DNA of 64,000 nucleotides from contig KV748210.1 of the NCBI GenBank assembly GCA_001692895.1, positions 1,364,001 to 1,428,000 of the forward strand. Reading direction: 5' to 3'. The translations under genes and the position numbers were made by a program. Of the stretch, positions 22,922 to 34,760 are shown in pieces. Under the pieces are notes generated by a model. It did no database searches, was not told the origin of the DNA, and was given only the letters and a program-made list of their open reading frames with translations. The DNA is from Cenococcum geophilum 1.58. Its lineage: Eukaryota > Ascomycota > Dothideomycetes > Gloniales > Gloniaceae. How positions within the stretch are numbered: position 1 is the stretch's first letter; every line of letters starts with the position of its first letter.

Positions 22922-24464
22922 TTGCCACCTTATCGACAGATAGATCCACTCCAATCCACTAATTAGAAGGCCTAATCTAAATCCACATCGAAGCCGAATC
23001 CACATTGGAGCTCCAAATAAGGATACGTCTGGTTCCTTGAACCACCTGAATGATAAATGGGTGCCGCTGGTACGGTCTAAGCGGGCAAAATACGGATTTA
23101 TTTAGTAGTTTGAAGGTATTTTAATTCATTTGAAGTATATATAGCTATGTAGGGTAAGTTCCGCAACCACGAGCTGCGATTGAATTTGAAGTAGCATCCT
23201 AGTTTGGTGTGTAGTCTGATTCGCGAGTAAGGGCACGCCAACTTGCGCGATAGACCGGGGTACTTGGGCAGTCCTTTAAACTCAGCGACGTGCACGTGAT
23301 AGGTCACGTGATGGCGCGCGGGCCACCGAGCCCCTTAGATTCTTACTCATAGAGCATCATATGTATCATTTCCGCCAGCCTACTCAGTGGTCTGACAATA
23401 TCTAATAACGCTGATTTCTAGAAGCTCAAGGTACTGTTTTCAGAGCGAGGGAGGAGCGACGTGTGAGTAATGTATAGCGAGCGGCAAGCACAATTCATGC
23501 GCGAAATAGTATGCCAAATTTCAGTCATTCGTACCCCATTATACGACCGTAAAGCCACACATCTTTCACGTCGCCTTCAATGGATAAATATTTTAAATGA
23601 GTAAAAGTGTCGAACGACGCGTTAATTACGATCGTTGTCCTGTTTCCTATGTGGGTATAGATTAAGGGTGTCTCAGTTATTTCACTTGACTGTATATATT
23701 GAGGCTCAACAGCCTACATTAATTCGACAGAGTTCTGCTTCTTAACTGCTCCGTTCGACAAAGGTATCATCGTACAATTATGTCTGCTACTCATTTAGAT
23801 ACCTTGGACAGATTTCTCGCATACGCTGTTACTAACTGTGAAGTCTACTCATGACTAGTCTCAGGCGACGTCGACGTCAATGAAGGGAGAAGTACGACTA
23901 AGTGAGGTACTATTCATTCATTCCTCACCACCTTATCTAAGATCAGGACAAACGCCGGAAGACCTCCAGAATTGACCAAATAAAGCACTTGTATAATCCG
24001 TACAACTGTCTAAAGCTACTAATGAAGGCGTAACTGGAACATCACATCGAAAGCACTCGTACAACCTAACCGTATAGGATATTGTATGCCACCACGAGTT
24101 GAAGAGCGGTTTAAAATGGAAGTGACTCACACTATGCAGACAATCATAGGTCCAGATATAGTATTCCCGAAACGAACGAGATTGGTGTAACCTAACGCCT
24201 GCTCAATATAAGTCCTTTAAATGGAGAAGATCACTGTTGTACTCTCTATGAACTGTATATCTAATCATTGTTGCGGAATAAAGAAGACCATGATAATACC
24301 TAGCCTAGGTGCCAGCTGTGCATTGATAGCAGACATGCAACGCTTACTACTGTTATTATTATCGCAGAAGCTAAAAATAATACTCCTTCCCATGCCATGC
24401 TAAACAAAATTATTGAAACGTATCATCCGTAGGAGTGTATTGCGCCCATAGCGTCTTCATCATC

Positions 24465-27250
24465 TTAAGCCTCCTTACTAACAAAGCTCTTCTCATATGC
24501 ACTCGCTTTGATCCCGGCTTGCGCACTCTTATTTGTCACCTTAGTATCCCCGCCTGCCTGCTCCGCCCTAGTCAAGCTGCTGTAGAAGCTGCGGACTTTC
24601 TCATGTGCGACCACCTTCCTCGGATCAAATCTTAGCACCTGTAAGCCTTGCATGGTCGTCGCCCGACTGAGCGCCACGTAGGCCTGGCCTTTTTCAAATA
24701 CTTTGCCAAGATCGACTTTCACCCGTTCCAGGGTTTGACCTTGTGCTTTGTGGATCGACAGAGCCCAAGCCAGAATGAGTGGCACTTGTGAGCGCGACGC
24801 TTGGACTTCACCGTTTGGTAACTCAATTTTCCACGGCTCGCGCTGGCAGAGCAAGTCACGGGTGGTGCCATCAGCGATAACAAAGCGAACGAGTGGAAAG
24901 GTTTGTGAGGTGCTGGCGCCAAGGAGGTCAGTTTTAGTTTTTAATTTCATGTCTGGATGAGCTATTTCCTCGCCTCCGTCGCCATGCATAGCGAGGAACT
25001 CTTCTTCGTTTTGGTGATATCTATCGAATGTCTGCTCACTCATGAAGCCAACGACCTTTCCCAGAGATCCGTTGACGAGAGTGTCGTCCATATTTTTGAT
25101 CAGCATCACCTGGGAGCCTTTCTTAAGGTGAATGACCTCAGGCGCCATGCAGCTTTGCAGTAGCTTATCGCGAAATGCCTTGTCAGTGACAGTCCCACCA
25201 TCTCGTGCTTCGAAGGTATGAATCTCCCCGTGTAATTGCTGCATCCGTAAGGTGTTTGCTCGATCGACTTCTTGACGCGTAGGAAATAACTCGGTGGCCT
25301 CCAGGTCATCCTCGAATGCTAATTTACGGTCTAGTTTCTTGAATGCATTAATAGAAGCTGGTGTCAAACGACCTTCTCGCATTTCGTTTAGCATGTTCGC
25401 AAATTCTGGGTCCTTTTGTCGGAAAACATGATGGAGCCCGATTGTATGCTCAATAGCCGCAATCCACGTCCCAGCATCAAACGCGAACTTCGCGGCTTTC
25501 CCACTGTCTGGTACAGGCGGCAATTGAAAGAAGTCGCCCGTGATGACTAACTGGATGCCGCCGAATGGGCGACCATTATTTCGAATTGTCCGAGCGATTT
25601 GCTCAAGTTTGTCAAATAAGTCTCCGTCTACCATTGAAACCTCGTCGACGATCAGGACTTTAGTCCGCATCCACCGATGCCTTGCCTTCTGGTTCTTTCT
25701 AACCTTCTTGACTAGCTCTTCGGCTGACTCCTTACCTAATCCAATTCCCGCAAAGCTGTGTAAGGTCACACCACCAACGTTACAAGCAGCAAGACCAGTA
25801 GAAGCAGTCACTGCTACTCGGTCTGGTTCCCTGATATATTTCCTCCGTAGTGCTGAGATTATCTCACGCAAAAGCACAGATTTTCCGGTTCCTGCCACAT
25901 GTAAGGAAATATGCTAATTGAATATCATGCGAAGAGATGAAATAGCTAACCTGCAGATCCTGTGAAAAACACGCTCCTCTTGTGGTCCACGACGAGACTC
26001 AAAACATGCTGTTGTTCCTCGCTTAAGAATATGCGCGAAATATTGCTCTTCCGCTTCTTCGCAACAGCTTCTTTGAATCCCTCCGGCGTTACCTCATTAG
26101 TCTTTATTAGTTTCCTATTTGCTTGACGCAGGTTCTTCTGTTGCTCCTTTACAGCACTAGCCGTGGTATTCCATGGATATGCTGTTTTAGTGGAGTCCTT
26201 TGGTAAGGGTGTGAATTCGCCGAAATTTTGCTCCTCTTTACGTGGTCTTCCTGATCCATGTGGTCTAGGCGGTTCTGGTACCGGTTCAGCCTTTTTCTGT
26301 TTCTCAAGCCATGGTATTGTACGGCGTTTGGACGGTCGAGGTTGTTCCTCTAATCTTTCGGGCCCTTCGTAGACGAATTGTCGTAGTTTAGAGACGTTTG
26401 GAGGTATGTTGAAATGTTCCACCGGTGACGAAGACCAAGGTATAGGCGCGCTGCTAGCTGGTGCAGGCACAGGGGTTGGCGATGTGCTTTGAGGTACGGG
26501 TGTGTGCTTGTATGTTGAATTAAGTGGTGAGATGTATCCAGAATCAGAGTGATCCTCCCAGTGTCGGGTAGTGTACGAAGCTGCGACAGGTTTTGTCGAT
26601 TGGAATGTAGGCCTAAGGATCGTCGAGGATAGCTCGGTCGAGTCTGCTAATGGAAGTTTTGGGTAGCTGACAGTTCCTTTCGTGGCCGGGTCCTCCACAT
26701 CTAAATCTATGTCGCTATCGAAATCATTCTCATCAAAGTAGACCGTGTTCCCTAAGGTTCCCGTGTATTTGACTCGGGACTGTTCATCGATTACAATTGG
26801 GTTGCGCTGGGAATTGGCCGCGACAAATACCGGGTATTCGAAGGAATCTTCATGCGTATCTAGGACCTTTGCCAAACCACCTGACGTCCGCTTGACTCCA
26901 TTCGAGGGGGTGACATCCCGCGTCTGTGTTGATATTTGGCTTGGTTTAACGACGTCATTGAATCCAGTAGAAAGAGGACGTGTCCCGTGGTGAGAGGCTT
27001 GTTGATTCGACTTAAAGGCGTTTTGTGAGACAGATAAACCAACGGAAAGAAATTGTTGTTGCGTGGGAGGCTTCTGTGAGGCCTTGATAGCCTTGTGACT
27101 ATCGATAGCTTGCCTGAGCATGGGCGCGGTGGATTGATGGCGCGTTATAAGCTGAGGATGAATTATGGGAAGCTTTGGAAATAGGGGAGGTGGCGAGGGC
27201 GATCTAGGCCGGTGGAGAAACGCAGTCAATCGGAGGAATCCGACGAGCAT
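24465..27250 (-). CDS. PIF1: PIF1-family 5'-3' DNA helicase
   Basis: Two exons, 27250-25951 and 25891-24465, with a 59-base intron inside the Walker A motif: GSA joins GTGKS at the junction. Superfamily 1B helicase motifs follow: VDEVSMVDG (motif II), [11 protein letters not shown] (III) and a C-terminal [14 protein letters not shown] (VI). PIF1 enzymes unwind G-quadruplexes and RNA-DNA hybrids, limit telomerase and maintain mitochondrial DNA. The N-terminal half is long and low-complexity (Ser/Pro/Thr). Start choice: Met at 27250 opens a stretch rich in Arg, Leu and Ser without acidic residues, like a mitochondrial presequence; Met at 27121 ([10 protein letters not shown]) would give a nuclear-type form. 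The open frame extends in frame to 27508, so a longer protein is possible. From 27250 the protein is 908 aa. Confidence 0.9.
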
Positions 27251-28241
27251 ACAGTGTAAGAAAAGAGCAACAAGAAACCAGAGTAAGAAAATACAAAGCG
27301 CGTCGAGCGACGGCATGGAGTTGTGAATAGCGTGGGTGCACGCGAAGTTCTGAGGAACTAGACTAGTAAGGACCCTTACGCGACGGACCCGTTTAAAGAG
27401 TTTCCGCCAAGAGTTTCCCCCACCGTCACCTCGTGACATTGCCCAAACTGCCGCCATTGGCATTGAAATACATATAGCTAGATACTTCAGTGTAAATATG
27501 TATGGCAAATAGACATAGTACGTTTATAAGCTTTGTTGAAGAGCACTTATGTGCTGAAGATTTTAACTAATCACGTGCTCTTAATTACAGATGGTGCAGC
27601 GTGCACTAAAATGCGAGTCTCCTCCACTAACACTAATTCAAGACTAGATAATATCGAAATCCACATCCTGCACTGCTTTGAAAACTATGCGAATGAAGTA
27701 GAGAGTGCAGCAAGCCTCTTAAATACATTGAATCTGTCCTAACCAAGTATTTGTTCCATATAACCAATCAAATCCTACCGAACAAGGGAAAAAGCTCAAC
27801 ATGCAGAACTACGGATGGACGCCGTTTTTGACAGACAATTTGAAATCTTCAGGAGAAAGGGAAGGAAGGGTATTCCATATGACGCCAATGGGAGACATTT
27901 TTGTATCAGAAGAGACGCCTTCAGCAACAATGCACCACAAGGAGATTCATTAAAGCCACGATGAACAGTTAAGACGCTCTGAAGAGGTACCGGCCTATGG
28001 AATGAAGGAATACAGAAAGTGTAACTAAGCCACTACAAAGCCTTCCCTGAAGACCAAAGCACGCATTTTGAGACATGGAAGTGCGCAAGACAGAAGTGAG
28101 ACAAGCTCTATGGGAAGCTCATCAGGGGAACCTAATCATCACAGTACGAATACTATCCAAGTGCATCCACGTAAACAGCCAAGCCAGGTTAGAAAAGACA
28201 CTCTAGGTCACAAGGAAAGGGTGAAGCGGCCGAGAAGGGCC
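27251..28241. promoter_or_regulatory. PIF1 5' region and PUB1 3' region
   Basis: Between the PIF1 start region (in-frame codons continue to 27508) and the PUB1 stop at 28242, both genes being on the minus strand. Open frames of about 70 codons on the plus strand (27,533-27,742) show no similarity. No RNA gene or repeat is visible. Confidence 0.35.
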
Positions 28242-30127
28242 TTAGCCCTGGTATGCGCCAAAGCCATTGTTGACCTGACCGAAGTTGCCCGTGTTCGGTT
28301 GTCCCCACTGCTGGGCGGGTTGGGCGCCGCGACCGTAACCACCAGCGCTGCCGGGCATCTGTTGGTAAGGTTGAGCCATGCCAGGGCCACCAAAGCCAGC
28401 CTGGCTCTGGTTAAATGGCTGACCACCAGGGCTGGGTCCTGTGACGAAGAGTTAGTGAAGTTGAGATTGGGAACGAAGTAAGTTAGCGTACCCTGTGGTG
28501 ACATAGGGCCTGGCCCACTATATTGCGGGAAGTAGGCATTCGGAGTCTGAGGGTAGGCTGAGTTGGGTCCCTGAGCCGGAGAATAACCTTCGAATTGGCC
28601 AGTCGGGGGACGATCCTTGCCCCACTACAAGATTGGATTGGTTAGCGAAGCAATCAATGAACGATCAGATTGGGCACGTACGCTGCACTTAAGAGGACGA
28701 CCGTTGACATTATATCCGCTCAACTGACAAATTGCCATCGCTGCGTTCTCATGAGTATCCATCTTGATGAAGGCGAAGCCACGGTCAGATTGGAATCGTG
28801 TCTCAACAACATAGCCAAAATTTTGAAAGAGTGGAACTAAATCGGACTGGGACGTGTACGGGGTGAGATTGCCGACATAGCAAGTCGTCTGCCATTGCGG
28901 GGTCTGCTGAACGATCATATCATAGCTCTGTACTCCATGGGTTGGGAAGTGATGATGGCCGTACGGCGTCGTTGGCGTCATTCCCATCGAAGCCATAGCC
29001 TGCTGCTGTGAAATCGAAGGCTGACCCTTTTGGTTGGCCCAGTTGCAGCGGATCGCACGGGAGCCGAGCCACTCTCCATCCATGGAGCTGAGAGCTCTCT
29101 CGGCATCAGCACGATCGCGGAACGCAACGAAGCCGTACCCGCGGGATCTGCCCGTCTTCATGTCCCACATTACGCGAGCCTCAGAGACTGGGCCAAAGGT
29201 TGAGAACGCCTGGAGCAGAACCTCATCGTTGACTTCATTTGAAAGATCGCCGACAAAGATATGAAAATGGTTGGAAGTATCCTCTTTGGTAGAACTGTTC
29301 GACTGGTAGGCCCAGTTCACACGAATTTCCTTAAAGGTTTAGTAAGATAGGCTTAGGACCTTGCGCGCTGGAAACTTACAGTGTTGTGAACGCGGCGACC
29401 ATTGAGTGTTTGCATGGCGCGCTCGGCTGCGCCTGGATCGTCGTATTCAACGAAGCCGTAGTTGAACCCCTTTGACTGAAACTGTAAGCGGTCAGTGCGA
29501 TGGGTGTTCGCAGCAAGACTTTAAGTTGGGGTTTGAAAAATCAAAAGCTGAGATGGTAAGAGGAAGGATGAGAGTCATATGCCCGTAAAATTGGAAATAG
29601 GCTATAATGATGATAGTGCAAGTGAATGAGTGAATGGACATTGCGTGAGGCTTCTAAACAAAGTAAACTCGCGCACGTCGCCCGAAAGCACGCTGTGCAG
29701 CATTTCTTTGACTAGAAGATTATGATTACGAGATTGAAAAGGAGGAATGACGCACATTTTTATCAGGAATAATCTTGACGTTCTGGACATGGCCAGTCGT
29801 CTCGAAAATCTGCCGTAGAACATCCTCCGTAACGCGAGGATCTAATCCTCCAACGTATAGAGCCCGCTTGTTTGGTTCGGGTGCTGCACGACGCACGTAG
29901 CCGGGACCACCGCTGGTTGGGGACATGACGCCTCCAGATAAGGGAGAGCTAATCGCCGTTGGGATGGGATTGGTATTCTGCGGGATTATCACCGGCGCAA
30001 GCGGCGGAGGAGGCATGTGCGAGGGGTTGGCTTGTCCATTGCCCTGAGCATTATTATCGTAACCCGGCGCACCAGCCGAGGCTGGGGGGGGAGGTAAAGA
30101 GGCAGCTGAGGTCGCGGACTCGGACAT
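28242..30127 (-). CDS. PUB1: PUB1/TIA-1-type RNA-binding protein with three RRMs, 483 aa
   Basis: Five exons: 30127-29756, 29481-29380, 29329-28682, 28624-28492 and 28438-28242; introns of 274, 50, 57 and 53 bases, frame consistent at 484 codons. RRM1 (RNP2 ALYVGGL, RNP1 KGFNYGFVEY) spans exons 1-2; RRM2 has HIFVGDL and RGYGFVAF; RRM3 has CYVGNL and RGFAFIKM. The N-terminus is Ala/Pro-rich; the tail is Gly/Gln/Asn-rich (QMPGSAGGYGRG), a prion-like region. Yeast Pub1 and animal TIA-1 bind poly(U)/AU-rich mRNA, affect mRNA stability and join stress granules; the same role is expected here. The leader upstream of the ATG is long and pyrimidine-rich. Divergent from the Med2-like gene, 1.27 kb away. 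Confidence 0.92.
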
Positions 30128-31393
30128 GGCGGCAGTATCGATTGTATTATATGGATTTTCTAAGCGGCGTCGATGAAGGCGGTTCTCGACAGAGGGCCAG
30201 CGAGAACAGGCGACAGAGCGACGGCGGATGTCGAAACGGATACTGTGTAAGAAAATGGAAGCGCAATCTCCCCTCTACCCAGACTCGAAGAGCGATGACG
30301 GCAGGAAGAAAAAGATGGCCAAATATGTGTGCGAGAGGTAAAAGTGTAACAGGAGCTGCAGTGCTGAAAAGTATAGTTGGGTCGAGGCGAAGAGAAGCAG
30401 TTGGGAAAGTCGTATAGCGCACTCAGACAGACACGGGAAATCAGGCAAAGAAACTGAGAAGGAAAGAGAAAAGGAAGAGGCGCAGGAAGCAGGAGCGGAA
30501 CCCGACGCCAACAACGATGGAAGATGGATGAGTTGGTCGACTGTGGGGTGAGGAAGGAGGAGGGTTGGAGTCGACACGCAGAAGCTGCAAATTAGAGAAA
30601 GCGCTAACCAACGGCCCGCTGCAGCGAAAAGGTGCCGACGAAATAAAACGCTGGTTTGGGCCGACGAGGCGGGATCGAGCAGGCGAGCGACGTAATTTTG
30701 GCCCTTTTGGGGAAATAGTGATCAGGTAAGGCTGGGTGTGAGTTTTAGGAGCGAAAGCTAGGATGTGGGCGAGTCAGATACGGGGCTGATTCCGCTGGCC
30801 CGGGAGGTATAAAATGCTATCTTAGTCCGAGATACGGATAAGCTGGAGAGGGAGAGAGAAGCTAAGGGGAGGCCTTTCTAGCAGAAGCCATGCGACGATT
30901 TCCAATAACTAATGAAATCCAGCAGCACAAACCCCAGACGGTTGCGCGCGGAGCAGTCGCCGCAGAAACACGTGCCGACTCAATGGTGAATTATTGAATG
31001 CTACAAAGGTGCAAAGGGTACAAATAATACAAATGGTACAAAGGTATAGAGGCACAGAGGCGCTCAGGTAGGTAGTAATTCGATAAGCCAAACAGTTCCT
31101 GATTCTTTTTTGCACAGTCGCGGTCCCCTTGACAGATGCGCTTTGCTCAGCACTGACTCAGCCGTCTTTTCTTGTCGTGAGATACTGCGCTAACGACCCC
31201 TTGGTGAACTAGCGCATTCGGATAACCACGATCCAGGTCAGGCTGACAATAAAGTTCGCGATAGGGCTTGGTGTTGAGCGCGTCCATTGTCTCGGAGCTT
31301 GGCCCGCCTCAAAGTGACGCACAACAAAGCCCACCAGAATCCTCTCTTGTGACTAGCAAACTCCATTTTTGAACCCTACCCCTCCACTCCGCA
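30128..31393. promoter_or_regulatory. Divergent promoter region PUB1 / Med2-like
   Basis: 1,266 bases between two divergent start codons. The PUB1-proximal 470 bases are strongly purine-rich on the plus strand (pyrimidine-rich in the transcript), as expected of a fungal 5' leader. Open frames here are compositional shadows. No repeat seen. Confidence 0.4.
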
Positions 31394-32580
31394 ATGTCTG
31401 CTCCACACTCTCAGTCAGGGACCCCTGCGCTTGACAATTTGCAAGCTATGGTGAATCTCGTGGTAAGAAAAATCCGTCTTCCTCTGTATCCACGTACTTT
31501 TTAGTAACTTCTCCAAGTTCATGCAAACCGGCCGCTACTTCAAAGACCCAGTAACAGGAAATTCTGCCAAATCGCAGTATGGCATGAAGCGCGCCATTCC
31601 TGCTGCCCTCGAGCGATTCCACGACTCCCTTGATGAGCTTGAGAACGAGCTGGTAAGCTTCAGCAGAACCCCCCGGGCCCCACCATGGCTGCGCTGACAC
31701 TGGGTGTCTGTAGACCCGAGCTAAGATGGTCACGCGAAGGGACTTTGCGGTGCTGCAAGCCGATCGCGAGAAACGGGAACAAGCAGAGGCCGCAGAACGG
31801 AAGCGCATTGCGGCAGAGTCTTGCGCAGATAAAGGCCAGCCGGCGCAGGGCAACTCTGAAGACGGCGACACAAGTAAGGACGTTGACGTCGCCATGACGG
31901 ACGAAGCACAGCCTGCGCAAGCCAACAGGACCAAGATTGAAGCAATCCCAGTTCCTGAAAACACCCTGGACAAATCTTCTCCAAGCGCCAAACCTACTGG
32001 CACAGCTCCATCGCAGCCATCTCACCCTGCACCACTCACCACAACGGCCGGCCCTCCTGCAGACGACCTGTTCGACCCGCTCCCCACCACCGCAAACACT
32101 GACTCGGATTTCGACGCTATGTTCAATGACCACCGGTCCGCGAATCAAGATACCGACGCCCCTGCAAACCCTGCATCCCCTCTAAACTTGACCCTTGACG
32201 ATGAACCCTCCCTTCTCCGTGGTCTCGAAGACTTCGCCAATAGTACCAACGACAATACTGCGTCCAACCAAACCGCAAATCTTGATGAGACGGGTGATTT
32301 CAATATGCTGGACCTCCCGACTAACACCAACACAGCTACAAACAACTCAGGCCAGCCGGATTTACTCGGCCAAGCTGAACAAATTGAGTCGGGCATTGAC
32401 TCGCAATATCAAAACTCCCAAACACAACAGCAGCATCAGGGTCAAGACGACCTTCTGGATACCTTACCTACAGATTCAAATTTTGAAGATTTATTTAACT
32501 TGGAATACGAGAATCCGGAATATGGGAATCCGGAAGGGACAGAATTCGAAGACGCTTTCTTTGGATTTGGGGAGAACTAA
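31394..32580 (+). CDS. Probable Mediator complex subunit Med2 (fungal type), 356 aa
   Basis: Three exons: 31394-31462, 31518-31652 and 31714-32580, frame consistent. The conserved-looking N-terminus contains LDNLQAMVNLV, then FMQTGRYFKD, GMKRAIPAALERFHDSLDELE and a basic KMVTRRDFAVLQADREKR helix. The rest is low-complexity, Asn/Thr/Gln/Asp-rich, ending in an acidic aromatic tail (DLFNLEYE, FEDAFFGFGEN). A short conserved helical N-terminus plus a disordered acidic tail fits the fungal Med2/Med29-type Mediator tail subunit, which relays activator signals to RNA polymerase II; I recognise this by layout and cannot confirm it. The first intron has an alternative acceptor (TAG at 31501-31503) that would break the frame, so the CAAG acceptor at 31514-31517 was chosen. 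Confidence 0.55.
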
Positions 32581-33383
32581 CGCGACTCTGTTTTATCAGT
32601 ATTACTGCTAGACATTGGGCTTTGGCAGTTCACTTTGAACCGTAAAGCTATCGCTCCATAAGCAATTCCTGGCAAGGCCGTCAGGATGTTGCAACAAGCC
32701 GTGGCAGCAGCAATTGTTTTTCATGCAGAATTGTTAAAATATTCAGCTCAGGGCTTACAGGGCAAGAGCGTGACCATGAGAGACGTAACCCAGAACAAGC
32801 CTGAGGCAAAGAAGGATGAATGAATGTAAGAAGAGAATTTAAGGGCAATTCTATGGGTAGAGAGTTAAGATGTATCTAAAAGAGTGTGGACAACCTTCTT
32901 GGATGCAATCAAGCACATCCAAAGCTGCCCTGTACAAAGGAGATCAATTGGGTCAATCACGAGAAGAGATGGTAGTTCGCGGCCACATAACATATCTCCT
33001 CCGTGCCACTAATCAAAGGCTGAGGACAATTTCAGTATCTCTACCAACTGATTTTACTTCACACCATTGAACTAATGTTATAATTTGAATTTCCGTCCCT
33101 TCAAATTTTTTGTCCCATTTCTTTTTGGATATCCTCTATTAAATCCACCAAATTCCTCATAGTCATGGTATGTAGAAGTTAAGCCGAGCCAGCTCCCCCT
33201 CCGCTGTCATCGCTTGGTGGGTTTTCAAATTTTCATCCTGCTAATCCGAAACCCGGCGTGACCATTTCGAGCCGTTTACTTGTCTGCCGAAGTCCCGTTC
33301 AGAGGCTATGATATTGAAAGTCACAGCTCTGGACCTTCATCGCCATTATCAGGCCACACGCTATCGCTTTCTTGGCTGTAAGC
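32581..33383. other. Convergent intergenic region
   Basis: 803 bases between the stops of the Med2-like gene (plus) and the F-box-like gene (minus); presumed 3' UTRs and terminators of both. A 66-codon frame at 32,870 has no recognisable features. Nothing else seen. Confidence 0.4.
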
Positions 33384-34760
33384 TTAGCACCTTTGCCCTC
33401 TTCTTGGAAAAGAAAGGCTTAAACCGATAATGTTAGCATGACACCCCCAGTCCTCGTCTAGGCCGTGGATGAATTTTGCATACAAGCTCTTTACCCGATT
33501 TGACTCTCCCGGGCACTTGATGCGGATAATGACAGCGCGAAGCTGATTGCCACTCCCGAAGATCTTGCTGAGAGAATTCCTGAGTTCCATGCTGTCTCCC
33601 CAACAGCTCTTATAAGTCTCGTCGATCAGTATCTCAAGGTTTCGGACAGTGCGGAGTGTAGCTTCGGTGATGAAGTTTGTGATGTTGATTTTTAGCGGTG
33701 AAGCCTTTAGGACCAAGAACCTGCGATGGAGCATCACAATCGCCTCAGCGTAGATCTGACGATTTATCAAAAGGCCAGTTGGTGTGGACTTCTTGGACGC
33801 AAAACCAGTGGAGGCTTCAGGAGCGGCCCACTCCTCAGCCGTTCGCTTCTCCAAACTCACTTTTTCCTGTAGTTTCGATGCGTCGCTCCAATCCATAGCA
33901 TAGCTATAAATTTCGTTACGAAGTTCCGCAGGCAGACTCAAGAAGCTGAAATTTAGAGGTCGCTGCATCTTATGCGCCGCCTCTTGTCCGAAGCATCCTA
34001 GAGCGCCCTCAAATTCCACGCTGTTGATTCCACGCAGTTTGTCAAACATATCCAATATGTTAATGATCTCGTCACGCACAAAACAATGTTTTGGATCGCA
34101 CATTTCTAGGTGTCTCTCTGTACGCGGATCGACGAGCTCAACTGTGAGCTTCTTTAGATTATGACGCCAGAGCCAAAGTCCAGAAAGCTGCTCTGCGAGC
34201 CTCTGCATGGACCTGACCTGCAGAAGGGCCCAGTGGATTTCCTCCATGTGCCTGATTTTGATTGTGACATGCGTCACCGATTGCAGGATGTTTGGGCAGA
34301 TTACCTGTGTGATTTTGGGGACGCCGTGGAAGTGAGTGATGGTGAGTGGCACCTTGGAGATCTCATGAAGTGCTTCGGATGTGATGAAGCGGCTCACGAG
34401 GAGAATGCCCGGGGTGCTCAGGCGGAGATATGGGTGTCGATTGTCTTCAGGCTCGTGCATGTAGGTATTCGCGTAGTCGGCAAGGAATCTGGTGACGCCA
34501 TTGAAGCTGAGTAGCAGCACGTAAATCATGACGCGAAGCTCTGCAGGTAGCTCTAAGAAGCGGAAGATGGCGCGCTGGGCCCTGGCTCTGCCGCGTGTTG
34601 TCACGTTGGCGACTAGGTATGTTTGAACAGATCTAACCACAGTAGTGCTTGTTTGTTGTGCAGGTACATGCGGTCGTAGCGCGGTCCTCAGAGGGGCGGG
34701 CTTGCCCGTTACGCCCTTGCGGCGGCGATGGACCAACTCTTTTGCTCGAGGAATGCCCAT
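33384..34760 (-). CDS. F-box-like protein with duplicated LPAELR module, 458 aa
   Basis: Single exon. The motif FRFLELPAELRVMIY at residues 66-80 and FSFLSLPAELRNEIY at 271-285 are two copies of the F-box-like start (hydrophobic, LPxELRxxIY) typical of large fungal families of short F-box or '2EXR'-like proteins. Each is followed by about 200 residues with a similar order of elements (GILLVSRFITSEAL near 118-131; TGLLINRQIYAEAI in the second half), so the protein looks like a tandem duplication of one module. The N-terminus is basic (HRRRKG). Such proteins may be substrate adaptors of SCF ubiquitin ligases, but no target can be inferred. There are no membrane segments. The frame is intact with normal base composition. 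Confidence 0.7.
   Translation of the reverse strand: MGIPRAKELVHRRRKGVTGKPAPLRTALRPHVPAQQTSTTVVRSVQTYLVANVTTRGRARAQRAIFRFLELPAELRVMIYVLLLSFNGVTRFLADYANTYMHEPEDNRHPYLRLSTPGILLVSRFITSEALHEISKVPLTITHFHGVPKITQVICPNILQSVTHVTIKIRHMEEIHWALLQVRSMQRLAEQLSGLWLWRHNLKKLTVELVDPRTERHLEMCDPKHCFVRDEIINILDMFDKLRGINSVEFEGALGCFGQEAAHKMQRPLNFSFLSLPAELRNEIYSYAMDWSDASKLQEKVSLEKRTAEEWAAPEASTGFASKKSTPTGLLINRQIYAEAIVMLHRRFLVLKASPLKINITNFITEATLRTVRNLEILIDETYKSCWGDSMELRNSLSKIFGSGNQLRAVIIRIKCPGESNRVKSLYAKFIHGLDEDWGCHANIIGLSLSFPRRGQRC

Larger units (their letters stand above)
21980..24464. other. Long intergenic region with MITE and CRE-like sites; no gene supported
   Basis: About 2.5 kb between the start of the hydrolase gene and the stop of PIF1. 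It contains the second MITE (22660-22798), a cluster of CRE-like sites (22,883-22,921), two CACGTG palindromes near 23,291-23,310 and moderately AT-rich sequence. Several open frames of 60-100 codons exist on both strands but lack family resemblance, introns or codon structure. A 24-codon frame at 23,780 is noted under findings. Confidence 0.5.

Noticed and set aside
28068..28504. Open frames on both strands near the 3' end of PUB1
   Set aside because: The spliced PUB1 C-terminus (Gly/Gln-rich) explains this region in a different frame.
31446..32148. Open frames of 185 and 162 codons on the minus strand opposite the Med2-like gene
   Set aside because: They lie antisense to a spliced gene with consistent frame and have Cys/Ser/Arg-rich composition typical of antisense shadows.
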